NCBI RefSeq assembly: GCF_002160135.1
Contig: NZ_NFJZ01000011.1
Span: 62,001-126,000, forward strand
DNA length: 64,000 bases
DNA from: Lachnoclostridium sp. An196
GTDB lineage: Bacteria; Bacillota; Clostridia; Lachnospirales; Lachnospiraceae
Direction of reading: 5' to 3'
Shown here: one piece after another, positions 33,448-43,900 of the stretch
Layout of the letters: every line of letters starts with the position of its first letter
How positions within the stretch are numbered: the first letter of the stretch is position 1
Notes under the pieces: generated by a model
What the model was told of the DNA's origin: nothing
Databases searched by the model: none
What the model saw: only the letters and a program-made list of their open reading frames with translations
Position numbers and translations under genes: made by a program

Positions 33448-35220
33448 TCAACACACCTCTAACAATATGCCCGAAAATGGCTGCAGCGTACAGACCAGCT
33501 CATCATCCTCCATCCGGGCCACTTCCGTGTGCTCAGCAGTAGTCCCTCCAAATCGTTCCCAGTCGCTGTACAAAAGCACGCGCACAGATGTGACTCCGGG
33601 GATCGGCACTCTGTAGTTTTCCTGCTCACATTCACTGAAGTTAAAGACTGCCGCCAGCTGTTCTCCCCCGCTCATTCTCTGCAACGCATAGATACGGCGT
33701 TCTTCCTGATGGCAGTCCAGCCAGGTAAATCCCTGCTCCTGATAGTCCCCCTCAGAAAAGGCCGGATGGGTCAGATAGAGCCGGTTCAGTTCGGCGATGT
33801 AATGATAGAACGCGTCATGGATGGGATACTTCAACAGTTCCCAATCCTGCTCTCTTTTTTCATCCCACTCCCGGAAATGGCCGATCTCATTTCCCATGAA
33901 GTTCAGTTTTTTTCCCGGATGGATCATCATATACAGGTACATGGCTCTGGCCTGCGGGAATTTCTGTTCGTACTGTCCGTTCATTTTCTGCAGGACCGTC
34001 GCTTTGCCATGCACCACCTCGTCGTGGGAATACGGCAGCAGGTATCTTTCATTCCGGAAATACATCATGGAGAAAGTCAGTTTGTGATACTTCTCTGTCC
34101 GGTCTTCCGGATTGCTCTGAAAATATTCCAGCGTGTCATGCATCCATCCCAGATCCCACTTGTAATCAAAACCCAGCCCCCCTTTTTCTGTTTCCAGAGT
34201 GACGTTCGGAAAATTGGTAGAATCCTCCGCCGCCAGGATGCAGCCGGGATGCAGACTTTTCAAACCGCGATTCATATATTTCAAAAATGACACCGCGTTT
34301 CCGTTGACGCCTCTCCGTTCATCTCCCTGCCAGTAAATCATACGGCTGATCGCGTCCATCCGAAGCCCGTCAAAGTGGTACTCTTTCAGCCAGTAATTTG
34401 CCGCAGACTGCAGGAAACTCCTCACTTCGCCCCGGGAATGCATGAAATTGCAGCTTCCCCACTCGCTGACTCCCACGTCCTGATGCGGATATTCGTACAA
34501 TGCGGTCCCGTCGTACCGGGAGATTCCATAGGCGTCCAGTGCGAAATGCGCCGGTACAAAATCCAGGATCGCGCCGATACCGTTCTGATGCAGCTGATCG
34601 ATCAGTTCCATCAGTTCCGCCGCCGTGCCGTACCGGCTGGTGGGCGCATAGAAACCTGTCATCTGATATCCCCAGCTCTCATCGCAGGGGTGTTCTCCCA
34701 GCGGGAGAAATTCCACATAATTATATCCGCTTTTTTTCAGGTACGGAATCAACAACTCTCCTAATTCCGAATACCGGTACCAGGAACCGTCCTCTTTTCG
34801 TCTCCAGGATCCCATATGCATTTCATAAATATTCAGCGGTTCATTCTGACGTGATGTCCGGCGCTTCATCCATCGCTGGTCATGAAATGTATAGCGTCCC
34901 AGATCCCGGACCACTGACCGGTGATCCGGACGCAGCTCCATGCCGAATCCGTAAGGATCGCAATGATCCACATAACTTCCATTTCTCTGCCAGATCCGGT
35001 ATTCATACGCGCACCCGTCTTCTATATCTGGAACGGCTGCTTCGTAAAAATTTCCGTCATGGACCCGCTGCATGGGGATTACCCGTCCGTCACACAGAAA
35101 ATCGATCCGGTCCGCGCCCGGCGCAAACGTACGGAATACGGTCCCTTCCGGAGTGACATGCGCGCCCAGATATTCATAAGCGTCAAAAATCGTCCCCGTA
35201 TAAAATCCATACATGTCCAT
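33448..35220 (-). CDS. glgB: 1,4-alpha-glucan branching enzyme
   Basis: A 590-residue GH13 enzyme that makes alpha-1,6 branches in glycogen. Domains: N-terminal CBM48 (1-110), catalytic barrel with DFVPAHF, nucleophile Asp in DGLRMDAIS, acid/base Glu in LAAEDSTN and YSHDEVVHG, then a C-terminal beta domain. The ATG at 35220 has GGAGG upstream. No other glycogen genes are adjacent. It is divergent from a TetR regulator with a palindrome between them. Confidence 0.95.
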   Translation of the reverse strand: MDMYGFYTGTIFDAYEYLGAHVTPEGTVFRTFAPGADRIDFLCDGRVIPMQRVHDGNFYEAAVPDIEDGCAYEYRIWQRNGSYVDHCDPYGFGMELRPDHRSVVRDLGRYTFHDQRWMKRRTSRQNEPLNIYEMHMGSWRRKEDGSWYRYSELGELLIPYLKKSGYNYVEFLPLGEHPCDESWGYQMTGFYAPTSRYGTAAELMELIDQLHQNGIGAILDFVPAHFALDAYGISRYDGTALYEYPHQDVGVSEWGSCNFMHSRGEVRSFLQSAANYWLKEYHFDGLRMDAISRMIYWQGDERRGVNGNAVSFLKYMNRGLKSLHPGCILAAEDSTNFPNVTLETEKGGLGFDYKWDLGWMHDTLEYFQSNPEDRTEKYHKLTFSMMYFRNERYLLPYSHDEVVHGKATVLQKMNGQYEQKFPQARAMYLYMMIHPGKKLNFMGNEIGHFREWDEKREQDWELLKYPIHDAFYHYIAELNRLYLTHPAFSEGDYQEQGFTWLDCHQEERRIYALQRMSGGEQLAAVFNFSECEQENYRVPIPGVTSVRVLLYSDWERFGGTTAEHTEVARMEDDELVCTLQPFSGILLEVC

Positions 35221-35300
35221 AAAAATACCTCCATCAATTAATTGACTGCCGTCTAATATTTTCTTATAATCATCATAACAGTTTATGCTTCGGGAAACTA

Positions 35301-35324
35301 TTTACAATCTTGCCCGATTGTAAA
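35301..35324. promoter_or_regulatory. Palindromic operator between glgB and the TetR gene
   Basis: TTTACAATC-TTGCCC-GATTGTAAA, perfect 9-bp arms with a 6-base centre, in the 142-base divergent intergenic region. A likely site for the adjacent TetR protein. Confidence 0.65.
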
Positions 35325-35362
35325 CTAATGGACATATTTTTAAAATCGTACAGGAGAATGAT

Positions 35363-35911
35363 ATGGATTTGAGAGAACAGAAAACAAAGAAAAGCATTCG
35401 CAATGCCTTTTTAGAACTGCGGGCGCACAAACCTCTGGAACGGATCACGGTAAAAGAACTGGCGGAACTGGCGCAGATCAGCAAGGCGACCTTTTACCTT
35501 CATTATCAGGATATCTACGATCTCTCCACGCGCATGCAGGACGATGTAATCCGAAGAGTCCTGGAAAGCATCGAACGGGCGGATCTTTTCATGGAAGATC
35601 CTACGCTTTTCACGATGCAGCTGTTTTCCGCTTTTAATGCCCAGCAGCATCTGATCGATATCCTTTTCTCCGGAACCCAGGCGTCCGTCCTGCCCATCCG
35701 GATCGAATCCGCCCTGAAAGAACACATCTTCCGGATCCTTCCGGACACCAGAGACGACGCCCGTTTCAATATTTTCCTGACTTACCAGATCCAGGGCGGT
35801 TATTATGCCTATTCGGAAAACCGCAGACGGTTCGGGGACAGACAGGTGCTGGATACATTGAAAGAAATCATGGATTTGCTGCATCCAAAAGAGACCGACT
35901 CCATTCCCTGA
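35363..35911 (+). CDS. TetR/AcrR family transcriptional regulator
   Basis: A 182-residue regulator. The N-terminal helix-turn-helix reads LERITVKELAELAQISKATFYLHY (split as ITVKELAELAQ and ISKATFYLHY); the C-terminal part is helical and unlike any characterised ligand domain. ACAGGAGAATG lies before the ATG. It is divergent from glgB; a 24-base palindrome 38 bases upstream is the presumed operator, so autoregulation and control of glgB are likely. Confidence 0.88.
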   Translation: MDLREQKTKKSIRNAFLELRAHKPLERITVKELAELAQISKATFYLHYQDIYDLSTRMQDDVIRRVLESIERADLFMEDPTLFTMQLFSAFNAQQHLIDILFSGTQASVLPIRIESALKEHIFRILPDTRDDARFNIFLTYQIQGGYYAYSENRRRFGDRQVLDTLKEIMDLLHPKETDSIP

Positions 35912-35936
35912 GCCGGTCCCCTTTTTTTCCAGTCAT

Positions 35937-36443
35937 TCAAATCGCTGCGGATACCACCACTACGCGGTTGTGTCTGGCAAGGGCGATCGCCACATTGCAG
36001 ACCTCCATGACAGCGCAGATCTTATCGGCAAATGAGATGATCCAGCCTTCTCTGTTCGTGGGAACAGGTCCCAGCGGAAACATGTGCGTCAATATGGCTT
36101 CGCGTTCCTTCCGGCTGATCTCAAAATGCTGGCTGCTGTTCTCCGCCGCAGCTTTCGGATGATAGAATACCTGCCGCTCTCCGGTAGGCGTCTCCTCACT
36201 GAAATCATATGGGCAAAAATCGTGCAGCAGCCCCGCCCTTGCCGCCGCTCCCTCATCGCATCCAAGCCGTTTCGCAATCTTCCATGAGATGTAAGAAACA
36301 TTCAGACTGTGCAGAAGCCGGTTGCTCCGCTGATGATGGCAGTACTGGCACAGCGACAGGAATTCCTTATCCCGGAGGATCTCCCACACCTCGTCCAGGT
36401 ACTCGGAAGAAACCTCCGGCGAACAATGAATCTCCATCGGCAT
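35937..36443 (-). CDS. HD domain phosphohydrolase
   Basis: A 168-residue HD-domain protein. The metal-binding residues are in LLHSLNVS, the HD pair in GLLHDFCPYDF, a later THMFPLGPVPTN and D in SFADKICA. This is the form seen in small stand-alone HD hydrolases of Firmicutes; the substrate is unknown. It is convergent with the TetR gene and ends 25 bases after it. Several start codons are possible (GTG 36446, ATG 36443, ATG 36437). Confidence 0.85.
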   Translation of the reverse strand: MPMEIHCSPEVSSEYLDEVWEILRDKEFLSLCQYCHHQRSNRLLHSLNVSYISWKIAKRLGCDEGAAARAGLLHDFCPYDFSEETPTGERQVFYHPKAAAENSSQHFEISRKEREAILTHMFPLGPVPTNREGWIISFADKICAVMEVCNVAIALARHNRVVVVSAAI

Positions 36444-36573
36444 CACTCACTTTCTGTTTATGTTACCTATATTATGAAAGTTTTTCAGAGAAAATACAAG
36501 TGATTTTCTGATATTTTTTATGAAAGTTTTGTGATTGTCACAAAATAATTCAGACAGAACGCGCCGGCAGATC

Positions 36574-36602
36574 TTGGCAAACGATCCGGGCAGGTTTATG
36601 AT
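36574..36602 (+). promoter_or_regulatory. Promoter of the truncated DUF2284 gene
   Basis: -35 TTGGCA, 17-base spacer, -10 TATGAT, 29 bases before the start codon. Confidence 0.65.
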
Positions 36603-36631
36603 AATATAAAATCAATCGGAGGAAATACTCG

Positions 36632-36916
36632 ATGAATACCCGTGAAAAAGTGAAAGACGCCGCCATGCAGAGCGGTATGGGACAGGCAGAGTTTATCTCT
36701 GTCAAAGAGCTGGTATTGTACCCGGAAATACGGAAAATCTGTGAAGAAAATACCTGCCGCAATTACGGAACCACCTGGGCCTGTCCGCCCGCGGTCGGCA
36801 CGCTGGAGGAATGCAGGGAACGTTTGAACCGATATGATACCATGCTGCTGTTCACTTCTTTTCAAAGACAAGCCATAAGGCTTACCGTTCCGCCGTCACC
36901 GGACTACCGCGTCTAA
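36632..36916 (+). pseudogene. Truncated DUF2284 protein gene
   Basis: A 94-residue frame with intact promoter and GGAGGA site. Residues 1-80 follow the DUF2284 family, including CEENTCRNYGTTWACPPAVG, then the frame runs into unrelated sequence (RQAIRLTVPPSP) and stops. The second cysteine cluster present in the full-length relative at 24530-25090 is missing. Its end overlaps the convergent NusG-II gene by 21 bases, marking the break. Confidence 0.75.
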
Positions 36917-37267
36917 TTCCTGGTCCTGCACATATTCGATCACCAGATGGTTTGGCAGGCAGACAATGGGCGCTGCCGACGCCAGCCATCCCATATGCAC
37001 GCAGGTCTGATCCGGGCACTCCGCTTCCAGCACCCGGATCCGTCCTCCTTCTATCTGGATCGTATTGGTCCTGCCTTCATACTCCACGTCAAAGGTCTGA
37101 TCCCCCATATCTGCCAGGTCAAAGGTGTACAGGACCTCCCCGTCCTGTACGATCTGCACGGCGGATCCCCCCGGCCCTGGCAGAAGCCACAGGCACCCCA
37201 GGACTGCCGCCAGAATCACTGCCAGCAGGATTCCTGCGGCCGCCTGTTTTTTCTGTTTTTCCGTCAT
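36896..37267 (-). CDS. NusG domain II-containing protein
   Basis: A 123-residue protein with an N-terminal membrane helix (about 10-30) and an extracytoplasmic NusG_II domain. The family core EAECPDQTCVHMGWL and IVCLPNHLVIE contains three cysteines. In many Firmicutes it neighbours a Gx-type transporter or FMN-related genes; that partner is absent here. AAAGGA lies upstream of the ATG. It follows the ABC exporter by 21 bases and may be co-transcribed. Confidence 0.88.
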   Translation of the reverse strand: MTEKQKKQAAAGILLAVILAAVLGCLWLLPGPGGSAVQIVQDGEVLYTFDLADMGDQTFDVEYEGRTNTIQIEGGRIRVLEAECPDQTCVHMGWLASAAPIVCLPNHLVIEYVQDQELDAVVR

Positions 37268-37288
37268 ATATTCTGAATTCCTTTCATG

Positions 37289-39133
37289 TCAGCTCAGCTC
37301 GAACATACCATGATAGAGCTGATAGTATCTGCCTTTCTGAGCCAGCAGATCCTCATGATCGCCTCTCTCCATGATCTGTCCGTGCTCAAGCACCATGATC
37401 GCGTTCGCATTGCGCACGGTACTCAGCCGGTGGGCGATCACGAAAACCGTTCTTCCTTCCATGAGCTGATCCATTCCCTTCTCGATCAGGGCTTCCGTTC
37501 TGGTATCCACAGAAGAAGTAGCTTCGTCCAGTATCAATACCGGAGGGTCTGCCACGGCCGCCCTGGCGATGGCCAGGAGCTGACGCTGTCCCTGGGACAG
37601 GTTTGCCCCGTCGGAAGTCACCATCGTATCATATCCCTTCGGCAGACGCCGTATAAAGGAATCTGCATTGGCGATCCGCGCCGCCTTCTCGATCTCCTCC
37701 TGTGTGGCGTCCAGCTTTCCAAACCGGATATTGTCGGCGATCGTTCCTGTGAAAAGATGAGTATCCTGCAGCACAATGCCCAGAGAACGGCGAAGAGCGT
37801 CCTTTTTGATCTCCTTAACATCGATGCCGTCGTACAGCACCTGCCCTCCCTGCACATCGTAGAACCGGTTGATCAGATTGGTGATCGTCGTCTTCCCGGC
37901 TCCCGTAGAACCTACAAACGCGATCTTCTGACCCGGATGGGCGTACAGGCTGATATTTTTCAATACCGGATAATTTTCTTCGTAGCCAAAATCCACGTCC
38001 ACGAAACGGACGTCCCCCCGCAGCGGCACCAGTGTACCGTCCGGTTTCTTCCAGGCCCAGTGTCCGGTCCGTTCCTCACAGGGCACCCATTCTCCATTCT
38101 GCTCTCTGACACGCACCAGATCGGTCTTTCCTTCATCTACTTCCGGCTCCATCTGCATGACACGGAATACCCTTTCGGCGCCTGCCAGCGCGGACAAAAG
38201 AAAATTGCTCTGCTGGGTAAACTGATTGATAGGAAGAGCCGCCTGGCGTACAAAGACCAGATAACTTGCCAGGCCGCCTACATCGGTCATTCCCCTCAGG
38301 GCCATGATTCCTCCCAGCACCGCCACAATGGCATAATTCATATAAGAGATGCTGACCACCGCCGGGACCATCGTGGCAGCATATCCCTGCGCGCCCGTAC
38401 CAGCCTTTTGAAGCGCGCGGTTCTTCTTCCGGAATGTCTCCAGATTCGCTTCTTCATGATTAAATACTTTAACCACCTTCTGCCCGCTGACCATTTCCTC
38501 GATATAACCGTCCAGGTCTCCAAGACTTTCCTGTTGGCGGGAATAATATTTTTTGCTCCTGGCCGCGCTGAACCGGATATACAGGAACATGGCGGCATAT
38601 CCGATGACTACCAGAAAAGACAGCTTCCAGTTCAGGATAAACAGAAGCGTCAGGGTTCCCACGATCTGGATAAAACTCTGGATCATCATGGTAAAACTGT
38701 TATTCAGCGCGTCCGAGATGGTATCCACGTCATTGGTAAAATAACTCATGACGTCTCCATGACGGTTCGTATCAAAAAATTTAAGAGGCAAAGTCTGCAG
38801 ATGGGCGAAAAGATCCCGGCGAATATCGAACAGTACCTGCTGCGCGGCTTTTACCATGGTCTGTGTATATCCATATGCCGAAAGAGCGCCCACCACATAG
38901 ATCAGGGCAGTGACTGCCACGCCCCGGATGAGCGAGGAGATCTGCCCGTCCGCCAGATTGTTTATAATCGGACGGATCATATAAGTACCCAGCAGATTTG
39001 CCGCAGCGCTTACTGTCACCAGCAGCGCCACAATCAAAAGCATAAACTTATGCCGTCCCATGTAAGCCAGCAGCATTTTTATCGTATATCCCAGATTTTC
39101 CGGTCTCTTTCCGCTGAACTGACGCGCTGCCAT
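37289..39133 (-). CDS. ABC exporter subunit with canonical catalytic NBD (heterodimer partner 2)
   Basis: A 614-residue type I ABC exporter half: six-helix membrane domain (about 1-330), then NBD with Walker A GSTGAGKTT, Walker B ILILDEATSSVD with catalytic Glu, and H-loop IAHRLSTV. The signature is LSQGQ in place of LSGGQ. With its partner this gives one active and one degenerate ATP site, as in BmrCD/TM287-288-type drug or lipid exporters. Its start overlaps the partner stop by one base (TAATG) with GCGAGGA upstream. Confidence 0.92.
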   Translation of the reverse strand: MAARQFSGKRPENLGYTIKMLLAYMGRHKFMLLIVALLVTVSAAANLLGTYMIRPIINNLADGQISSLIRGVAVTALIYVVGALSAYGYTQTMVKAAQQVLFDIRRDLFAHLQTLPLKFFDTNRHGDVMSYFTNDVDTISDALNNSFTMMIQSFIQIVGTLTLLFILNWKLSFLVVIGYAAMFLYIRFSAARSKKYYSRQQESLGDLDGYIEEMVSGQKVVKVFNHEEANLETFRKKNRALQKAGTGAQGYAATMVPAVVSISYMNYAIVAVLGGIMALRGMTDVGGLASYLVFVRQAALPINQFTQQSNFLLSALAGAERVFRVMQMEPEVDEGKTDLVRVREQNGEWVPCEERTGHWAWKKPDGTLVPLRGDVRFVDVDFGYEENYPVLKNISLYAHPGQKIAFVGSTGAGKTTITNLINRFYDVQGGQVLYDGIDVKEIKKDALRRSLGIVLQDTHLFTGTIADNIRFGKLDATQEEIEKAARIANADSFIRRLPKGYDTMVTSDGANLSQGQRQLLAIARAAVADPPVLILDEATSSVDTRTEALIEKGMDQLMEGRTVFVIAHRLSTVRNANAIMVLEHGQIMERGDHEDLLAQKGRYYQLYHGMFELS

Positions 39134-40863
39134 TATTCCTCGCCTCCTTTCATCTGTGTATGGTATATCTCCTGATAGATCGGATCATGGGCCAGAAGCT
39201 CCTGATGCGTGCCTATGGCGTGTACTTTTCCGTCGTCCAGGATCACGATCTGGTCCGTATTCATCACGGAAGTCACCCTCTGGGCAATGACGATCTTCGT
39301 CACATCAGTCCAGGAGGCAAGCCCGGAGCGGATCTTCCCTTCTGTAGCCGTATCGACGGCGCTGGTAGAATCGTCCAGAATCAGGATCTTCGGATGCTTC
39401 AGCAATGCCCTCGCGATGCAGAGTCTCTGCTTCTGTCCTCCTGAAATATTAGCGGCGCCCTGCCCCAGATCCGTATCCAGTCCGTCCGGCATCCGTTCCA
39501 GGAATTCGTCCGCGCAGGCGGCGCGGCATGCTTCCCACAGCGTCTCGTCATCCGCATCCGGATTGCCCCATTTCAGGTTTTCACGGACAGTACCCGAAAA
39601 AAGTACATTCTTCTGAAGAACGATCGCCACCGCATCTCTGAGCGTCTTCAGGTCATACTCCCGCACATCCCGGCCGCCCACGCGCACCACGCCCTGCGTG
39701 GCGTCATACAGTCTGGGAATCAGCTGTACCAGCGTGGTCTTGGAAGAACCGGTACCTCCCAGGATTCCCACGCTCTGGCCTTCCCTGATATGCAGATCTA
39801 CCCCTGACAGAGCATATTCCTTCGCGTCTGAACGATATTTAAAGGACACATTTTCAAAATCCACACGGCCGTCCGGCACCTCACAGACCGCGTTTTCCGG
39901 AGAATCCAGAACGATTTTCTCATCCAGGACTTCATTGATCCGGACAACACTGGCCAGAGAACGGCTGAGCAGCAGGAACACGTTGGCGATCATCATGAGG
40001 GAATTCATAACCTGCATCACATAGCTCAGAAATCCGGTCAGATCTCCTACCTGAAGCGTGCCCCGCAGGATCATATTGCCGCCAAACCAGAGCATGAGTA
40101 TGACCACCAGATACATGGCCGCCTGGAAGACCGGCAGATTCAGCACCGCTATATGAAAGGTCTTTCTGCTGGCGTCGGAAAGCTCTGTATTGACCTCCCG
40201 GAACCTGGCCTCTTCATATTCTCCCCGGACAAACGCCTTCACCGCACGGATCGCGGTCAGACACTCCTGCACCACACTGTTCAGCTGGTCTACCTGTTTT
40301 TGCAGCAGGGTATACATGGGGCCGACTTTCCGGGTGATAAAATACAGGGCAATGCCCAGGGCCGGAGCGCATACCACAAAGATCAGCGCCAGTTCCGCGT
40401 TCATCCAGAAAGAGAGGCCGATCCCCATGATCAGCATAAACGGCCCGCGGACCATGGGGCGGAAGCCTCCGTTGATCGCATTCTGCAGAACGGTCACATC
40501 CGTCGTCATCCTTGTGATTAAAGAAGACGAAGAAAAATGATCCAGGTTGGAAAAAGAATAATTCTGTACATGCGTATATTCCGCTTCCCGGATCCGGGCT
40601 CCCCAGCCATAAGAAGCTCTTGCCGCAAAGCGGGCATATAGAAGTCCCGTAATCAGTGCCAGAAGAGCGCAGATCCCCATCTGCACACCTTTATGAAAAA
40701 TATAGGGAATATCCTGATTCACCACGCCCACATCGATCAGATCCGCAGTCAGAACCGGGATAAAAAGTTCAAAACAGCTTTCAATCAATATCAGGACCAC
40801 GCCGACACACACATCCTTCCGGTACGGTCCCATAAGTTTTAAAAGTCGCTTCATATCCTGCAT
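39133..40863 (-). CDS. ABC exporter subunit with degenerate NBD (heterodimer partner 1)
   Basis: A 576-residue type I ABC exporter half. The NBD has an intact ISGGQ signature, but Walker A is GGTGSSKTT, Walker B ends LDDSTSAVD (Asp for the catalytic Glu) and the H-loop is IAQRVTSV (Gln for His). These changes are the hallmark of the non-hydrolysing half in heterodimeric exporters; they complement the partner at 37289-39133. GAGGGAG precedes the ATG. The promoter is at 40910-40937, with a direct repeat overlapping it. Confidence 0.92.
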   Translation of the reverse strand: MQDMKRLLKLMGPYRKDVCVGVVLILIESCFELFIPVLTADLIDVGVVNQDIPYIFHKGVQMGICALLALITGLLYARFAARASYGWGARIREAEYTHVQNYSFSNLDHFSSSSLITRMTTDVTVLQNAINGGFRPMVRGPFMLIMGIGLSFWMNAELALIFVVCAPALGIALYFITRKVGPMYTLLQKQVDQLNSVVQECLTAIRAVKAFVRGEYEEARFREVNTELSDASRKTFHIAVLNLPVFQAAMYLVVILMLWFGGNMILRGTLQVGDLTGFLSYVMQVMNSLMMIANVFLLLSRSLASVVRINEVLDEKIVLDSPENAVCEVPDGRVDFENVSFKYRSDAKEYALSGVDLHIREGQSVGILGGTGSSKTTLVQLIPRLYDATQGVVRVGGRDVREYDLKTLRDAVAIVLQKNVLFSGTVRENLKWGNPDADDETLWEACRAACADEFLERMPDGLDTDLGQGAANISGGQKQRLCIARALLKHPKILILDDSTSAVDTATEGKIRSGLASWTDVTKIVIAQRVTSVMNTDQIVILDDGKVHAIGTHQELLAHDPIYQEIYHTQMKGGEE

Positions 40864-40900
40864 TGTAATCTCCCTCTTTCAGACTGCCTCGTCATTTATC

Positions 40901-40938
40901 AATATGTCAATTATAAACTTGAAGTGAAATATGTCAAT
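40901..40938 (-). promoter_or_regulatory. Promoter of the ABC exporter pair with an overlapping direct repeat
   Basis: Minus strand -35 TTGACA (40932-40937), 16-base spacer, -10 TATAAT (40910-40915). The 11-mer ATTGACATATT occurs twice (40928-40938 and 40901-40911), once over each element, a plausible repressor site. Confidence 0.7.
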
Positions 40939-40948
40939 CTAAAAAATG

Positions 40949-43900
40949 TCACTGTCTGCACTCCGGATAAGCCAGCTGCTCCTGGCTGGAAGCCGTAGCC
41001 CGCGCGAGCTGCAGTATGATCTCGCTGAAATATCTGGGCGGCACCTGATCCAGCGTATACCGGTTCTCATCTTTCACCGTGTCATACACATAACTTCCCC
41101 GTGCAACGGTTCCTGCTTTGTAAAAGACCGCTCCGTAGACCGTCACTTCCTCATTCTCATCTCCCACATAGCTTCCGGAAAATTCCAGCTCCACGCCAAG
41201 ATTTCCATCTTCCCGGTAAAAGTCCGTATAGACGCCCGCATCCTGGACAGAGCCGCGGTACCATCCCATACTCTGCAGTTTTCCGGACAAGGATAAGCCA
41301 TTCAACAATTTGCCTCCAAAACGGGTCAGCTCATTCTTACCCTTTTCTTCCTCCCGGATCCGGTACACAGGACGGTCCAGCTGCTCGATGGGCTGCGTCA
41401 CCTCATAATCAGCCAGCTGTTCCTTCCAGGCATTCCGTTCCTCTTCGGACAGTTCGATGGGATGCACCAGCCCTGCCATCCCCTCCTCCGGGAAATCGTA
41501 TTCCTCTTCATCCACGGTGTTAAAACTTCCATCCTCCATATAACGGAAGGTTTCTTTTAAGGAACCATTTTCATAGATCCCCCAGATCAGTCCGATGGCG
41601 AACTGGTGCATGACGGGGTTCTTTATAAACAACGCTTTCCACTGTGCTACATTCCAGAGCCGTTCCGCGGACATGGCCTGCTCCATACGGAGTTTCTGAT
41701 TAGCGGCCACCGTTTTCAGCTGTTTCTTCAGCTGCTTAAAGTCCGCGTAAGCCTCCGCCGCTTTTTCAGGATCGTCTTTCTTTCCGGGCGACGGCATGTT
41801 TTTCAGCCGTTTGTCTTCTCCGTCAAAGATCTCCAGTTCCAGAGCCGGAGTCAGATAGACCCGGAATGACCGGGAGCCATAGTCAAAAGTGCGCTCCAGA
41901 TTCTCGTCAAATCCCAGCGTGGGCACGATACGGTCCTCCAGCTCCGCGCGGCTGATCCCCAGGGCAGCGGCCGCATAATCCAGCGCCTGGGCGGCGGCCG
42001 TCTTTACCTGACGGAATTTGAATTTCCTGGAGATCTGGTCCACCAGAAGAAGCGCTTCCGAACTTCCGTTCAGTGCCAGTGCCTTTACTGCCTCCGCGGC
42101 AAGAGCGCCTCTGGAATGCTGGGGCCATTCCTGGATCTGCCGGTGAAAAAGAGGGACTACCGCCTCTCCCCCGTGGATCGCCGCCGCGTAGAGTACCCAT
42201 TTTTTCTTTGCCTCTGCCCCGGTATCCATCCATTTGTCAAAAAGTTCCTTCACATACTGTCCCAGCTCTTTTTCATCCAGTTCCGCCGCCAGAAGAGCCG
42301 CCTCCGGGCTGACTCCCGGTACGGACATATCCGCATAGCACACCAGAAGCGCCTGCAGATATTCTTCCGGGACAGCGCTTCCATCCCTTTTATGCACCTG
42401 ACCAAAAGGCGTCTCATACGCCCAGGCCACCTTTCTCTTTTTGCCGCCCTTCAGGATCTCCGAAACCATTTTTTCCGCAGACTGTTCTTTCGCAGGAACA
42501 GCCTCTTCTCCTTCCGGCTCCGCTCCCAGGCATTCCCGCAGCAGTTCTTTCAGTTTTTTGCTCTTTTCCTTTTCCAGCGCCTCTGCCAGTTCTTCCCGGT
42601 AATTTTCCACGCCCCAGTTTCTCATAACCTGAACCGCGATCTCCCTCTCCTGGGATTTCCCGGAAGAAAGGAATGCCCGGATCTCTGGTTCCCACTGAGG
42701 ATGCCCTGTGCAGATCAGAACCAGGGCAGCGCGCACCTGGCGGGAACCGTCCAGGGCACAGGCAAGAATGGTCTCTTTCTCCTGCTGCCAGTATGTATCC
42801 AGCACCCTGAGACAAATATCCCTGCCCACCGCAGTACTGTTTTTAAGCGCTGTGCAGAACTCTTGCCGACGGGCCTGGAATCTCCTGGAAAGAGCCTCCA
42901 CCGCCGCTTCCATAAAATGATTTTTATCTGTCTCCGAGTAATATCCGGAATAGATTCCCTCCATGGCGTCTGCCTGGTACTGGATCGGAACGTCCTCTTC
43001 CTCCAGCATTTTTACCAGTTCTTCCACTTTTTCATTCAGCTTTCCGGAATCCTTTCCTCTGGGCAGATAATGATAGACAAAATAACCTCCCCGCATTTTC
43101 AGCGCTTCCAGGACTACTGCTCTCCTGTAAAACAGCCCTCCGCCTTTTTCCATAGAATCCAGCTGCTTCATTCCCTGATAAAAATATCCGTATCCGCCTC
43201 TCCAGGAATTCACATAAGGACAAAGATCGTCAACAGAACCTTCTCCCAGCAGATACCTCTTTGCTTCCTCCCGTCCGGCAGTAAGCCCTCCCGTCAGTTC
43301 ATCCGCCAGTTTCTGGTAAAAGGTTCCGGAAACGGCAGTATCTGCTTTCCGGTACAGCACCGGATCTGTCTTCCGGATCTGTTCCATGATATACTGATAA
43401 TCCTCTGTAGTCGTGGTGCCTTTCTCCATCTCTTCCAGTACCAGATCCTGGGCGCAGGAAATCATATGGCGGAATCTTCCGTCAACCCGGTTCTTCATAT
43501 ACCATTGAACAAAAAATCCGGTACTTACCGGAAGAATCCACTCCAGCCTGGATGCATGTTCCTGGAACCAGGCATCCTCCGACATCTGTCTGCAGGCGTT
43601 CATCGTATCCGCCGGATTTGCCGCCGCCATAATCTGCAGAAACGCCGGAAAACTTTTGGAGTACGGCAGCGCCAGGAACGCGCATCCTGACAGAAGTGTA
43701 AGAAGATATTGATGCGTCTGCTTCCCTGTCAGGACCTTTGCAAGATCCTGCGGAAAGGAACCCTGCGGATTTCCTGTCACGACATAATCCTGCAGCATCT
43801 TTTTTTCTTCCTCGTTCAGACCGGGAGACTGGAATACCGCCGGCAGACTGGAGACTAGATTTTTTATCAAAAACCCGATTATTTCCCGTTCCTCAGATCC

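Noticed and set aside
37286-39175. 629-codon plus-strand frame opposite the ABC exporter gene
   Set aside because: The minus-strand product has complete ABC motifs; the plus-strand frame is a compositional artefact.
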